Of a stretch of DNA of 64,000 bases, positions 32,387 to 40,572 are shown one piece after another. Location: assembly GCA_012515515.1 (NCBI GenBank), contig JAAYYE010000013.1, positions 6,118 through 70,117 of the forward strand, read 5' to 3'. The stretch comes from Minisyncoccota bacterium (GTDB lineage: Bacteria; Patescibacteria; Microgenomatia; UBA1400; PJMF01). Position numbers and translations under genes: made by a program. Positions within the stretch are counted from its first letter, which is position 1. Each line of letters begins with the position of its first letter. The notes under the pieces were generated by a model that did no database searches, was not told the DNA's origin, and saw only the letters and a program-made list of their open reading frames with translations.

Positions 32387-32545
32387 AAAATCCACCTTCT
32401 TCTGCAGGGAGCTATAGCATTTTTTCCTCAACAGCTTTTCTATGGGCTGATGGGTTGTAAAGTTTTTCCGTGGAAAAATTTTCGCCTTGCCCACCTGGTT
32501 ATCCAGGGGAAAGACGCTGGCTTCTTGCACAAGTGGGTGGATTTT
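32387..32545 (+). ncRNA. Candidate rod-shaped structured RNA, possibly 6S RNA
   Basis: The ends 32387-32406 and 32526-32545 form a 20-position helix with only two mismatches. It continues with eight more pairs (32407-32414 with 32518-32525), making 26 pairs in 28 positions. Inside are GGGC/GCCC (32444-32447/32489-32492) and a 10-bp terminal hairpin (32459-32468/32473-32482). A hairpin CCTGG-TTAT-CCAGG (32494-32507) on the 3' side competes with a 7-bp stem 32423-32429/32506-32512. A long rod with an internal bubble and a 3'-side hairpin resembles 6S RNA. Five wobble pairs exist only in the + strand RNA, which favours this strand, although terminators nearby read the other way. SRP RNA and RNase P signatures are absent. 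Confidence 0.5.
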
Positions 32546-32639
32546 GTGTTTTTCTGAGTAGGGCTATATTTTTTGAGTTTTTTCAATATAATAATGAGGC
32601 ATTGTTTGGCTAAGTGTAGATTTGTTAGTTTAACCACTA

Positions 32640-32715
32640 GCCTTTGTAGCTCAGTCGGTAGAGCGCAGTCTTGGTAAGACTGAGGTCTCGGGTTCGATCC
32701 CCGACAAAGGCTCCA
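32640..32715 (+). tRNA. tRNA-Thr (anticodon GGT)
   Basis: Acceptor GCCTTTG/CAAAGGC, anticodon stem CAGTC/GACTG around TTGGTAA, T stem TCGGG/CCCGA-type around TTCGATC. Discriminator T is followed by an encoded CCA (32713-32715), the only tRNA in the window that has it. Confidence 0.94.
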
Positions 32716-32785
32716 AACTACAGGCCACTAAATTATTAAAAGAATAATTTAAATAACAATTTAACAAGAGAACTTAATAAAACGC

Positions 32786-32867
32786 GCCAGGATACTCAAG
32801 CGGTCAACGAGGGCAGTCTGTAAAACTGCTGGCTTAGCCTACGTAGGTTCGAGTCCTACTCCTGGCA
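32786..32867 (+). tRNA. tRNA-Tyr (anticodon GTA)
   Basis: Acceptor GCCAGGA/TCCTGGC, anticodon stem GCAGT/ACTGC around CTGTAAA, a long class II variable arm (TGGCTTAGCC region), T stem GTAGG/CCTAC around TTCGAGT, discriminator A. The next tRNA starts only 4 nt later. Confidence 0.93.
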
Positions 32868-32871
32868 CCGC

Positions 32872-32945
32872 GCCCCCCTAGCTCAACTGGTTAGAGCACC
32901 TGTTTTGTAAACAGGAGGTTCAGGGTTCGAGTCCCTGGGGTGGCT
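32872..32945 (+). tRNA. tRNA-Thr (anticodon TGT)
   Basis: Acceptor GCCCCCC/GGGTGGC with one C-T mismatch at the fourth pair, anticodon stem CCTGT/ACAGG around TTTGTAA, T stem CAGGG/CCCTG around TTCGAGT, discriminator T. CCA is not encoded. It ends 9 nt before the pgeF ATG. Confidence 0.9.
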
Positions 32946-32954
32946 CACTAGCAT

Positions 32955-33719
32955 ATGCTGACATTTTCACTAAAAAATCTTAATATTTTTATTAGTCAAC
33001 GTGCCGATGGTGATTTTCGCCAAACTCAAACTGTTGAGCAATTTCTAGCAAGCCGGCAGTTGGTAGCTGCTGAAGATCAATTTGTTCATTTGCAATTAGA
33101 TAATAAAGATCAAGTGCTTGTTTTAGATGCCAAGCAAGTAAAAAGTAAGCAGACGAGTCTTTTACTCACAGGTGATGCTATTTTAAGTCATTGGCAAAGA
33201 GGGGATAGGCAAGCAAATAAAACCCTAATTAGCATGGTCTTAGGTGACTGTTTTCCCTTAATATTTTTTGATCAAAAAAGCAAAAATATGGCGATGATTC
33301 ACGCTGGTTGGGAACCATTATATTTAAATATCTTAGACCAAGTTTGGCAGCAAATGTTGGGCTTGTGGCAAACAAAAGCAGAGCATCTTCTAGTTTTCTT
33401 AGGTCCAGGAATTAGAGCTAAATCATATTTGGTCGAAAAAGAACCACGCCAAAGTCAGGATCCTTCTTGGAAAAAATATATTAAAAAACAGCCAGATACG
33501 GGATTGTGGCAAATTGATTTACCAGCTTTTATCAAAAATCAATTGTTTGAAACATATAAACTGCCTAAACAGCAATTAATTGATTGTCAATTAGATACCT
33601 ACGCCTTGCCAAAAGAGTTCTTTTCATATCGCCGTAGCCAAGAGTTGCTTGCTGTGGGCAATAAAAAAGCTGCTCAATCGGCCAATGGTCGCTTTTTTGT
33701 CAGCTGTCGGTTGCTGTAG
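32955..33719 (+). CDS. pgeF: PgeF/YfiH family polyphenol oxidase-like (laccase-domain) protein
   Basis: A 254-residue protein of the YfiH/LACC1 fold. Zinc-site residues are H45 (FVHLQLDNKDQV), C99 (VLGDCFPLIFFD) and H116 (AMIHAGWEPL). The C-terminal part has LDTYALPKEFFSYRRSQ and GRFFVSCRLL, matching the family end. Members act as purine nucleoside phosphorylase/adenosine deaminase, or in E. coli edit mis-incorporated peptidoglycan precursors (PgeF). With murD/murF in the genome the editing role is plausible. It starts 9 nt after a tRNA, so it may be transcribed with the tRNA cluster. Confidence 0.88.
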   Translation: MLTFSLKNLNIFISQRADGDFRQTQTVEQFLASRQLVAAEDQFVHLQLDNKDQVLVLDAKQVKSKQTSLLLTGDAILSHWQRGDRQANKTLISMVLGDCFPLIFFDQKSKNMAMIHAGWEPLYLNILDQVWQQMLGLWQTKAEHLLVFLGPGIRAKSYLVEKEPRQSQDPSWKKYIKKQPDTGLWQIDLPAFIKNQLFETYKLPKQQLIDCQLDTYALPKEFFSYRRSQELLAVGNKKAAQSANGRFFVSCRLL

Positions 33720-33868
33720 TGAAACACTTGGCCTAATAAAAATAGCTACTTTAGTGTGGCGAAAACATCAGTCGCTTTTCACTTCTACAGCTTTTGTGCT
33801 AAAATACTGCCTTGTTATCGCACACTTAAATACTTAAAAAACTTAAAAACTTAAACTAAAAAGGAAAC

Positions 33869-34072
33869 ATGGCAAAAGCAAAAAAAGGCCCTCGACAGCC
33901 AATAGGTCTACAATGCAGCGTTTGTAAGGCATTTGGTTACGTGAGCACCTACAATAAAAACAACGAATTACTAAAAAAACAGACCAGTGGTGAAAGTATT
34001 TTTCCCATCAATAAATATTGTAAAGTTTGTCGTAAAAGAACTCCTCATCGTTTGATGAAAAAACTCAAGTAA
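33869..34072 (+). CDS. rpmG: Ribosomal protein L33
   Basis: A 67-residue zinc-binding L33. The two CxxC pairs are C-S-V-C (IGLQCSVCKAFGYVST) and C-K-V-C (INKYCKVCRKRTPHRLMKK). The middle insert (ELLKKQTSGESIFP) and N-terminal AKAKKGPRQ make it longer than the usual 50-55. AAAAAGGAAAC precedes the ATG. It is separate from secE-nusG, where rpmG often sits. Confidence 0.9.
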   Translation: MAKAKKGPRQPIGLQCSVCKAFGYVSTYNKNNELLKKQTSGESIFPINKYCKVCRKRTPHRLMKKLK

Positions 34073-34159
34073 GCTGATTTGAGCAGCTAGTTTTTTCAAT
34101 AAAATAAAGGGCTAATTTTTGTAAAATAAGCGATTTTTTTAATGTTTGCTTAAATTTTC

Positions 34160-34762
34160 TCAATCATTATTAAAAACTTTGAGCAAATTACTGTTTTCTC
34201 CATCTTCAAGTAGAAAATGTTTGAACAAGCCGAATTTTTTTAAATGGTTAGGATTGTATTTGTCGAAGTGAATGGAGAAGATGTCGCGACCTGCAACTTG
34301 ATCATAGGCAAGATGAATGTGGCCGATGCGTAATGACTTAAGGTGATTACCGCTCGTAGCAATAAAGCGCGCTAAAATTTGTCGAGGTTGCCAATTTTGT
34401 AGTAATTTTTTCTTCTCTTGGTAAACTTGCGCAAAAGGTCCAGCGCTTAACCAATCTTCAATTTCAACATTAAATACCCCCCTAGGGTATTTTTGACGGA
34501 GATAAATTGATAATAATAAAGAATTTTTAGTCTTAAAATTGGCTAATTCCCAAAATTTCTGAAAGAAAACCTCTTTTTTTAATCTATCCAATTCTTTTTC
34601 AAGAGCTTGTTTCAGAAATTGATAGGCACCCGCTACATCACGAAAGGGTAGGTCGAGTGGCATAACTGTTTGCACCTTCTGTTCAGGGAATTGGCGACAA
34701 ATTATTAGTTGGTAGCTTTGTTCTTCTTGATCAAAAAAACAATAATAACGATTTAGAGTCAT
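34160..34762 (-). CDS. Unrecognised protein coupled to a glycosyltransferase
   Basis: A 200-residue soluble protein, rich in Phe, Gln and Lys, with no membrane helix, signal peptide or known motif that I can see. Its ATG overlaps the stop of the upstream GT28-like gene by 4 bp, so it is translationally coupled and probably works with it. KNSLLLSIYLRQKYPRG and RIGHIHLAYDQVAGRDIFSIHF are the most structured-looking parts. Function unknown. Confidence 0.6.
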   Translation of the reverse strand: MTLNRYYCFFDQEEQSYQLIICRQFPEQKVQTVMPLDLPFRDVAGAYQFLKQALEKELDRLKKEVFFQKFWELANFKTKNSLLLSIYLRQKYPRGVFNVEIEDWLSAGPFAQVYQEKKKLLQNWQPRQILARFIATSGNHLKSLRIGHIHLAYDQVAGRDIFSIHFDKYNPNHLKKFGLFKHFLLEDGENSNLLKVFNND

Positions 34763-36216
34763 ACTTGTTTACTAGTTTTGAGGATATTAATCGCGCCTTG
34801 ATAATAGGAGAGAGGCAACTGTTGCGTATTAAGCATCGCTTGCGCAATCCAAGACATTTGATTGGCCTCATCATCTGTTAATTGAGGCAGTGGCCTAACA
34901 CTACTGGTTGGTACGCGGTTGTGAATACTGTGTGAACTCTGTTTTTGACTGAGAGCAATCAATTGCTCAACAATATGATCAGTATCAGCTTTTTGACAAA
35001 TACCAAATTTTTCAAAAACTCGGCGAACATTGTGTTCCCATTCTCCCCATTCTTTCATGCTTAGCAAGGCCGCTCCAGATAAAGCCGCATCATAAGCCAT
35101 GTCTCCAGAAGGCTTACTGATAAATAAATCTGCCCAAGAAAAGCCATAACGAATTAGTAATTCATTAGCATCGATAATTTGTGGATGATAAATAATGTGA
35201 AATTTAACATTATTTTTGAATTGACGCTGCGCCATATTTAGCTCACCAGCTTGGCTAAAATCAGCAGGGTCGTAAGGACTAATTAAGTGATGCTTAATTT
35301 GATGTTTTTTAGCTAGATTAATGGCCATGCGCTGGTGATCAAAGTGAGTACCAGCATAATAAATTATTTCCAATTTTGGACAATTTGCCTCTGGATTTTT
35401 GAGTGCAGGTAAGAGTTGATCAAGAATTTTGTGAATTTCTTGCTTATTGGTGCCCAAACCGCCAGTAGTAATGAGAATTCTTAAAGCTCGGTCATTGTTC
35501 CAAGGCTTTTTCTTTTTGGCGGCGGCGAGGGTGCGAGGATCAACCGGGGGGCCGGTCACCACCACTTTATTTTCGATTTGATCGGCAGGGATTTTAATAT
35601 TTTCCGCCGCCGCCACCCTAAAAAATTCCTCTTTTGTTTCTTGGTCAAAAACCATAAAGCGCATATTACTTTTGGCCGCGTTTATTACATAATCGCTGCG
35701 CACGTGCGGATCGGTAATCATTTGCCAGACTGTTTTGCCATTTTCAGCCAAAATGTTGCCAGTGGCAATATGAAAAGACAAGATAGGTCGCTCAATATTT
35801 TGACTTAAAAACTTGGTGGCTGGCGTGATATTTTCTAAAATGGGTAGTTTGGAGCGAGCAAAACGATCCACTAAGTCTTTGAGAACTTTTAATAGTGGCT
35901 GACGGGCAATAGTCTTGCCAACGTTGTCGGTTAATTTAATAGATTTCCAATCTGCTTGTTTAACGTGATTGGTGGGATCGACTAGCCAGGCTTTTGTGGC
36001 ATCGATTTTATTGCCCCAAGCGGACACTGCAACAGCCAGAGCCATCGAGTAGTGCGCTCGAGAAAAAACAATATCTTGGATTTGGTCGTCTTCTTTTTCG
36101 CCATGAAAACCCTTGAGGTCTTCTTTAAAAGTAGCCGAAACGGTAATGATTGGCGTGGCAGTGTTTTCTAATAATTTTTTATCCTGATAGAGTAGGGTAA
36201 AAGCGTCTTTTTGCAT
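34759..36216 (-). CDS. GT28/MurG-like glycosyltransferase-fold protein
   Basis: A 485-residue protein with a GT-B look. The second Rossmann half starts RALRILITTGGLGTNKQEI (about residue 240) and later has FSWADLFISKPSGDMAYDAALSG and a Gly/Glu-rich EWGEWEHNVRRVFEKFGIC, which match the acceptor end of MurG and diacylglycerol glucosyltransferases (SKPGGxTxxEALA...). The first half differs and includes TDPHVRSDYVINAAKSNM. It could be a sugar transferase for a glycolipid. Overlaps the next gene by 4 bp. Not MurG itself: the N-terminal GGTxGHxxPA motif is missing. Confidence 0.6.
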   Translation of the reverse strand: MQKDAFTLLYQDKKLLENTATPIITVSATFKEDLKGFHGEKEDDQIQDIVFSRAHYSMALAVAVSAWGNKIDATKAWLVDPTNHVKQADWKSIKLTDNVGKTIARQPLLKVLKDLVDRFARSKLPILENITPATKFLSQNIERPILSFHIATGNILAENGKTVWQMITDPHVRSDYVINAAKSNMRFMVFDQETKEEFFRVAAAENIKIPADQIENKVVVTGPPVDPRTLAAAKKKKPWNNDRALRILITTGGLGTNKQEIHKILDQLLPALKNPEANCPKLEIIYYAGTHFDHQRMAINLAKKHQIKHHLISPYDPADFSQAGELNMAQRQFKNNVKFHIIYHPQIIDANELLIRYGFSWADLFISKPSGDMAYDAALSGAALLSMKEWGEWEHNVRRVFEKFGICQKADTDHIVEQLIALSQKQSSHSIHNRVPTSSVRPLPQLTDDEANQMSWIAQAMLNTQQLPLSYYQGAINILKTSKQV

Positions 36217-36377
36217 GCATTAAGCCTAACAGCTTTTTATTAAGTGCGCTAGAGTAAGTTTGAAACGGCAGTGTTTTTGCAAATAATTATTATCCTTGCC
36301 AGTTTTGGGTTTTTTCCGCTTTTTATGTTAAAATACTCTAGCAAAAAAAATAACAAGTATTAAAGGTGTTTGATAGC

Positions 36378-37307
36378 ATGAAGAATTGTGAAAATTCTAA
36401 GCGCCCCAGTGCTCAAGAAAACAAATCAAGAAAAAAAAAGAAGAGTGCTAGTAGTGGTAGTTCAATGCCACATTGGTGTATGGAAGCAGCTAGCGCAATA
36501 GAAACAAAAAAGCCTCGCACTCAATTGGATAGTCAGCGCCGATCAGCTCAAGAAAAGGTAGTCAAAGGACTTGCCGAAACTGCACAGACAAAACAAGCTG
36601 GTCTAGAATTTTTAGAAGTTCATAATTTACCTAGATATGCAAAAGTAAGTGTGGATTTGGAAAGATTTGTGGAGAAGCCAGAGCATGTATTTGCTCAGCT
36701 ACCATCGCCAACTGGTCTTTATTACACCTCTGTCGTTAATCTGGAAACAGGTGCTAGAACTTTTGGTTTAGAGCACACTCAAGAAATGGTGAAGGAGTTT
36801 ATTGCCGAGAAATTAATTAATAAAGAAATTACGCTCAATTCGAAATTGGTATTGTCTGAATATTGGCACAATTACTATGGAGGAAATTTAATTATTAGTC
36901 GAGATGGCAGAGTATTTGTTGAATTAGTCAAAGGAAAACACGAACAATTAGTGAAGGGAAAAGGTAAGATTTTAATGACTGCTGAAACTAATATGCTGAT
37001 GGGCTTGTTAAAATTTGATGCCACGACAGAGCTGGCTGATCAGGAAGAAACAAAATTGCGTCAGAGCATTCTTGATGCCTTAAGTCTAATACCCAAACAC
37101 TCAGTTGCTCTAACTGAGGGTGTAGTAAAAAGTCGATTTCAAGAACCAGTTGTCAATGATCAAGGAGAGCAGTGTACGATGTTGCCTTATGACGGGTACT
37201 ATGAATTTATTTTGACGAAGGCAAATCCCGATATCGACAACTGGTCTGTTATTTTTTTGGATGCTAGAGTTGGCCGAGATGCCGACAAGTATCAACTGGC
37301 AGAATAG
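36378..37307 (+). CDS. Unrecognised basic-start protein
   Basis: About 309 residues. The first 60 are polar and basic (SRKKKKSASSGSS) and probably disordered; the remainder is an alpha/beta domain (VSVDLERFVEKPEHVFAQL, YGGNLIISRDGRVFVELVKG, WSVIFLDARVG). No motif I recognise. A GTG at 36366 would add four residues, but AAAGGTG sits about 9 nt before the ATG at 36378, and an extended -10 (TGT-TAAAAT) lies near 36327. Not a leaderless gene. Confidence 0.6.
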   Translation: MKNCENSKRPSAQENKSRKKKKSASSGSSMPHWCMEAASAIETKKPRTQLDSQRRSAQEKVVKGLAETAQTKQAGLEFLEVHNLPRYAKVSVDLERFVEKPEHVFAQLPSPTGLYYTSVVNLETGARTFGLEHTQEMVKEFIAEKLINKEITLNSKLVLSEYWHNYYGGNLIISRDGRVFVELVKGKHEQLVKGKGKILMTAETNMLMGLLKFDATTELADQEETKLRQSILDALSLIPKHSVALTEGVVKSRFQEPVVNDQGEQCTMLPYDGYYEFILTKANPDIDNWSVIFLDARVGRDADKYQLAE

Positions 37308-37392
37308 ATAGTAGAGTAGAGACTGAAAATATTTCACTAAAGCGAGCGATTAGCTGTTATAATGGTTGCTGTTAACATAGCTGTGCCAATAA

Positions 37393-37463
37393 GGGGCGGT
37401 AGTTCAATGGTAGAATCAAGGTCTCCAAAACCTTTGATGAGGGTTCGATTCCTTCCCGCCCTG
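37393..37463 (+). tRNA. tRNA-Trp (anticodon CCA)
   Basis: Acceptor GGGGCGG/CCGCCCT, anticodon stem AAGGT/ACCTT around CTCCAAA, T stem GAGGG/CCTTC around TTCGATT, discriminator G as expected for Trp. CCA is not encoded. An ORF running through it (37362-37547) is not a gene. Confidence 0.93.
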
Positions 37464-37503
37464 CAGTCAGTTCCAAAATCCCGAACAAAACTAATCACTA
37501 TTT

Positions 37504-38169
37504 TTACTTACTATAAAGGGCAAGTACACAGGGTTTTCTTCCATTGACGTGATGAACAGACTCTGGATTGAGTTCAAAGCCAAGATCAATCTTTATTTGA
37601 TGAGAGTAGGCTTGTTTCATAGCTTCTAATTCATTGCCATCACATTTCTTTAAATCTTTTAAAAATTTTTGATATGTGTCAGACCCAGATTCAAAGTCTG
37701 CCAATATATGTGTGAAATTTTTTTGCCCATTGAGGCACTGAAAAGACCAGGGGATAAATTTTTGGGCTCGAAAAGCTGGATGGTGTACTCCGTTAATTTT
37801 GGTAGTAATATTAAAACTAAGTACACGACTTGAGTGTTTTATTTTTTGTGTAAAAGATGCATTTTTGAGATTAAATACATGTTTTAAATACCCCGGGTTA
37901 TGTTCTACAGCTTCCATTGTGTATTTACCGTCTTTTGAGACTAATCGCAAAACTTGTTTGTAAACACCTGGTTCTGGGCGTCTAGATAATTGTAGTTCGA
38001 AGTACTTGCTTTGATTTTCTTGATCAACCACCTCCACTTTAAAATTAGCTGACATATTCATTGGCATCTCTTTGACTAATTGTGGGTCTAAATTACAGGC
38101 ATCGCCCTGAACAATTTTACCGTGGATGGGCAGATAAAGGCCATTTTGCCTTTCTCGATCTTTGAACAT
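37504..38169 (-). CDS. Unrecognised protein with leaderless start
   Basis: A 221-residue, beta-rich looking, probably cytoplasmic protein with no family I can name (NGLYLPIHGKIVQGDACNLD at the start, then FKVEVVDQENQSKYFELQL). No signal peptide. On the complement TGC-TAAAAT ends 6 nt before the ATG, fixing the start. The unrelated-looking 665-residue gene upstream ends 20 bp away, so this promoter separates the two. Confidence 0.6.
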   Translation of the reverse strand: MFKDRERQNGLYLPIHGKIVQGDACNLDPQLVKEMPMNMSANFKVEVVDQENQSKYFELQLSRRPEPGVYKQVLRLVSKDGKYTMEAVEHNPGYLKHVFNLKNASFTQKIKHSSRVLSFNITTKINGVHHPAFRAQKFIPWSFQCLNGQKNFTHILADFESGSDTYQKFLKDLKKCDGNELEAMKQAYSHQIKIDLGFELNPESVHHVNGRKPCVLALYSK

Positions 38170-38175
38170 GAGCGT

Positions 38176-38184
38176 ATTTTAGCA
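38176..38184 (-). promoter_or_regulatory. Extended -10 promoter before the 221-residue protein gene
   Basis: On the complement, TGC-TAAAAT ends 6 nt before the ATG at 38169. Confidence 0.55.
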
Positions 38185-38189
38185 GAAAT

Positions 38190-40187
38190 TTAATCGCCAG
38201 GATGATATCCTGGCTCAATGTTTTGTTGGGCAGTTTCGGCTCTCAAATTTTGACCAAATTTTGTTGTTGCGGGTTTTAAATCAATTAAGCCCACCAGTTC
38301 GTGAGTAAGATTGCCTGACCACAAAGCTCCTAGATCTGTTCGACCCTTTTTTTTGTACAAAGCAGCTAAAGCTTTAATGTTTTCTAAAATGCGTCGGCCA
38401 ATTAGCTTGTAAGCTTCAAGTGGGCTGTTGGCACTTATCAATGATTGAATATAATTTTGAAACTCCTGTTCATTGTATTGTGGCGAGCCAATTAGTTCGT
38501 GAAATTTTAATAAGGAAATAAACCAATCTTGTTTATATGCTCCCCACTGGTCTTCAAAACTTATGTTTCGTAACAGCTCGGTGGCTTGTCTTTCCAGCCA
38601 CGAGATGGCCATGATGTGATTTGGCTCAATGCCGATCACTTTTTCCTCCATCATTGTGCTTAATTCTTGGTTTAGATAGTTGATTGCGTTTGCCAAGACC
38701 TCTTTATTGCTCAAAACTCCATTTATTTTAGCTTGTTCTAGTGTTTGCAATTGTTGGTTTAATTCTTTGTCAGAGGTTGTGGGTGGGAAGTCTGATACCG
38801 GTTTGGTGTTTTCTGCCAATCTTCTCAGGACATCAATAGGTTTTACTTTTTTTCTACTTGCGTTTCTTTCTTCAATTTCCATTTCATATTTTTCTTTGTT
38901 AAACAACAGCTGGATTCGTTCTGCTGAATTAAAATAATCAGCTTTGGGAATTACTTGTTCTAATTGAGATTTATCATTAGTATCGTAATAATGAAGCATT
39001 GAGGTAATCAGCTCATTCACGTAAGGGCGTTGGTCGTGGATGCAGTCTCGTAAGATACCAAATGGTTTTGCCATTATTAGGCCGTCTAATCGATTTTGCT
39101 CCAATTTAGCCAAACTTGTGGCTGGGACCTCCCTAGCTGCAAGTAATAATTCATTGAGATTTTCAGAAGATACTTGACTGGCATAAGCGTGACAAAGATA
39201 ATCGCCAACCCCAAAATCTCCACGCCTCATTCCCCAAATATTGCCACTTTTTAAAAGAATTTCGACCTGAGGATCATTATTTTGCATTGCGGGAAGCAAG
39301 CGATCTATTAATCCTCGTAATTTTTCTGCCGTTAAATCATGATTTCTGGTATAACTTGATATTGCCTCAGCAAACTTTGCTCCAATATCTCTATCAAAAT
39401 AATTAGCAACTTCTTTGTAAATCTGTAGCATTAATTTGATTTGATCTGGATTATTAGAGTATAGACCGGATTGAGTGGCGCCACTCATAAAATTTTTGTC
39501 CAACTCATCTTTTGGTCGTTGAGCTGTAACTAGATAATGATGTTCATAAAGCTCAGAAAAGGCATTAAAAAAATTGATAAATTCTTCAGGTTTTTTTGCA
39601 GTTGGGCGTGAGTATCTATTAGACCCAGATATTTCAATTAAAACTTTTTGAAAATCTTGCACCCTTTCTTGAGCCGTTGGCTCATCTATTTCGCTCATAA
39701 ATTTTGATTTCCATTGGCTCGCTAAGGATTGGTTAAATTTTGCTTGATCTGCAGTAGCACAAACCCCCGTCCACTGCCTCATGTTTGCAGGGGTTAATTC
39801 GCTTTGAGAAGGAAGAATGCTGATGCTTAAGTCGCGAAGCGCTGTAATATATTCAGCAAAATCTTGATCAGAAATTTCTTTTTGAGTAATGTTGAAAATT
39901 AAATTTTGTTTATCACGTTTAGTTTTAGACAGCCTTAAACTTGCTTCTTCTTTTTCTTTTTCATCAAGTTGATCGACTGGCTTTTGCTGATTGTGTGCAA
40001 TTTCTTCGTATTGTTGCTCTAAAGTTTTGTCAGGAAAAATAGCATCCACCTGTGGTTGAACGATTGCTGTCCGCAATTGAGTCTCTTCTAGAATTTTAAG
40101 ATCTTCAGCGGTCCATTGAAATAATGTTTCTTTATCGTTATTATTATTAGTTGGTTGGGGTTTAGCTGTTTCTGCTGGTTGTTGCAT
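38190..40187 (-). CDS. Unrecognised large helical protein
   Basis: A 665-residue protein, mostly alpha-helical by eye, without membrane helices. The first 25 residues are Gln/Pro/Asn-rich (QQPAETAKPQPTNNNNDK) and likely disordered; the body has long charged helices (KEKEEASLRLSKTKRDKQN) and ends in a Gly/Pro tail (IEPGYHPGD). Its style (disordered Gln/Asn start, helical body) resembles the 1,500- and 483-residue proteins elsewhere in the window, but I see no shared motif. Function unknown. Confidence 0.6.
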   Translation of the reverse strand: MQQPAETAKPQPTNNNNDKETLFQWTAEDLKILEETQLRTAIVQPQVDAIFPDKTLEQQYEEIAHNQQKPVDQLDEKEKEEASLRLSKTKRDKQNLIFNITQKEISDQDFAEYITALRDLSISILPSQSELTPANMRQWTGVCATADQAKFNQSLASQWKSKFMSEIDEPTAQERVQDFQKVLIEISGSNRYSRPTAKKPEEFINFFNAFSELYEHHYLVTAQRPKDELDKNFMSGATQSGLYSNNPDQIKLMLQIYKEVANYFDRDIGAKFAEAISSYTRNHDLTAEKLRGLIDRLLPAMQNNDPQVEILLKSGNIWGMRRGDFGVGDYLCHAYASQVSSENLNELLLAAREVPATSLAKLEQNRLDGLIMAKPFGILRDCIHDQRPYVNELITSMLHYYDTNDKSQLEQVIPKADYFNSAERIQLLFNKEKYEMEIEERNASRKKVKPIDVLRRLAENTKPVSDFPPTTSDKELNQQLQTLEQAKINGVLSNKEVLANAINYLNQELSTMMEEKVIGIEPNHIMAISWLERQATELLRNISFEDQWGAYKQDWFISLLKFHELIGSPQYNEQEFQNYIQSLISANSPLEAYKLIGRRILENIKALAALYKKKGRTDLGALWSGNLTHELVGLIDLKPATTKFGQNLRAETAQQNIEPGYHPGD

Positions 40188-40337
40188 ATTTTTGTCTCTA
40201 AATTAGTGTAATAAATATTAAGATAAATGTAAAATAATGTATAAATAATAAATCTACTTGTTGTCCTAGACAATCAATATAAGTTCCAACATCTTTCACC
40301 AATCCCCACCATTTACTTAAAATCTGTAAAAACAGTG

Positions 40338-40343
40338 TAAAAT
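40338..40343 (+). promoter_or_regulatory. -10 box before the DUF167 gene
   Basis: TAAAAT ends 7 nt before the ATG at 40351, a leaderless arrangement. Confidence 0.45.
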
Positions 40344-40350
40344 TATCCTC

Positions 40351-40572
40351 ATGAGGATTACCGTCAATGTTCACCCCAACTCTAAGAGACCAAGAATAGA
40401 AAAAGATCTGTTGGGAATATTACGTGTTTATGTTATTCAACCACCTTTGCAAGGAAGAGCTAACAAAGCTGCTATCGAGGCATTGGCTAAGCATTTTAAG
40501 ACCAAAAAAAGCAGTATTTATCTAATATCTGGTATGAAATCAAAGATTAAAGTTTTTGAGGTGGGGGATTAA
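40351..40572 (+). CDS. DUF167 (YggU) family protein
   Basis: A 73-residue protein of the YggU family: ITVNVHPNSKRPRIEKD, LRVYVIQPPLQGRANKAAIEALAKHF (cited by ends), and SIYLISGMKSKIKVFEV. In the family the pattern V.P.A......GRANKA.I..LA..F is diagnostic; function is unknown. Its stop TAA overlaps the ATG of the next gene (TAATG), so both are coupled. Confidence 0.9.
   Translation: MRITVNVHPNSKRPRIEKDLLGILRVYVIQPPLQGRANKAAIEALAKHFKTKKSSIYLISGMKSKIKVFEVGD

Noticed and set aside
32387..32545. SRP RNA or RNase P RNA
   Set aside because: No GGAAGCA-type SRP loop and no GAGGAAAGTCC or ACAGAA RNase P signature on either strand.
32440..32637. 65-codon reverse ORF over the structured RNA
   Set aside because: Basic product without motif; the sequence is better explained by RNA pairing.
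37362..37547. 61-codon ORF across tRNA-Trp
   Set aside because: It is translated tRNA sequence, a common false call.
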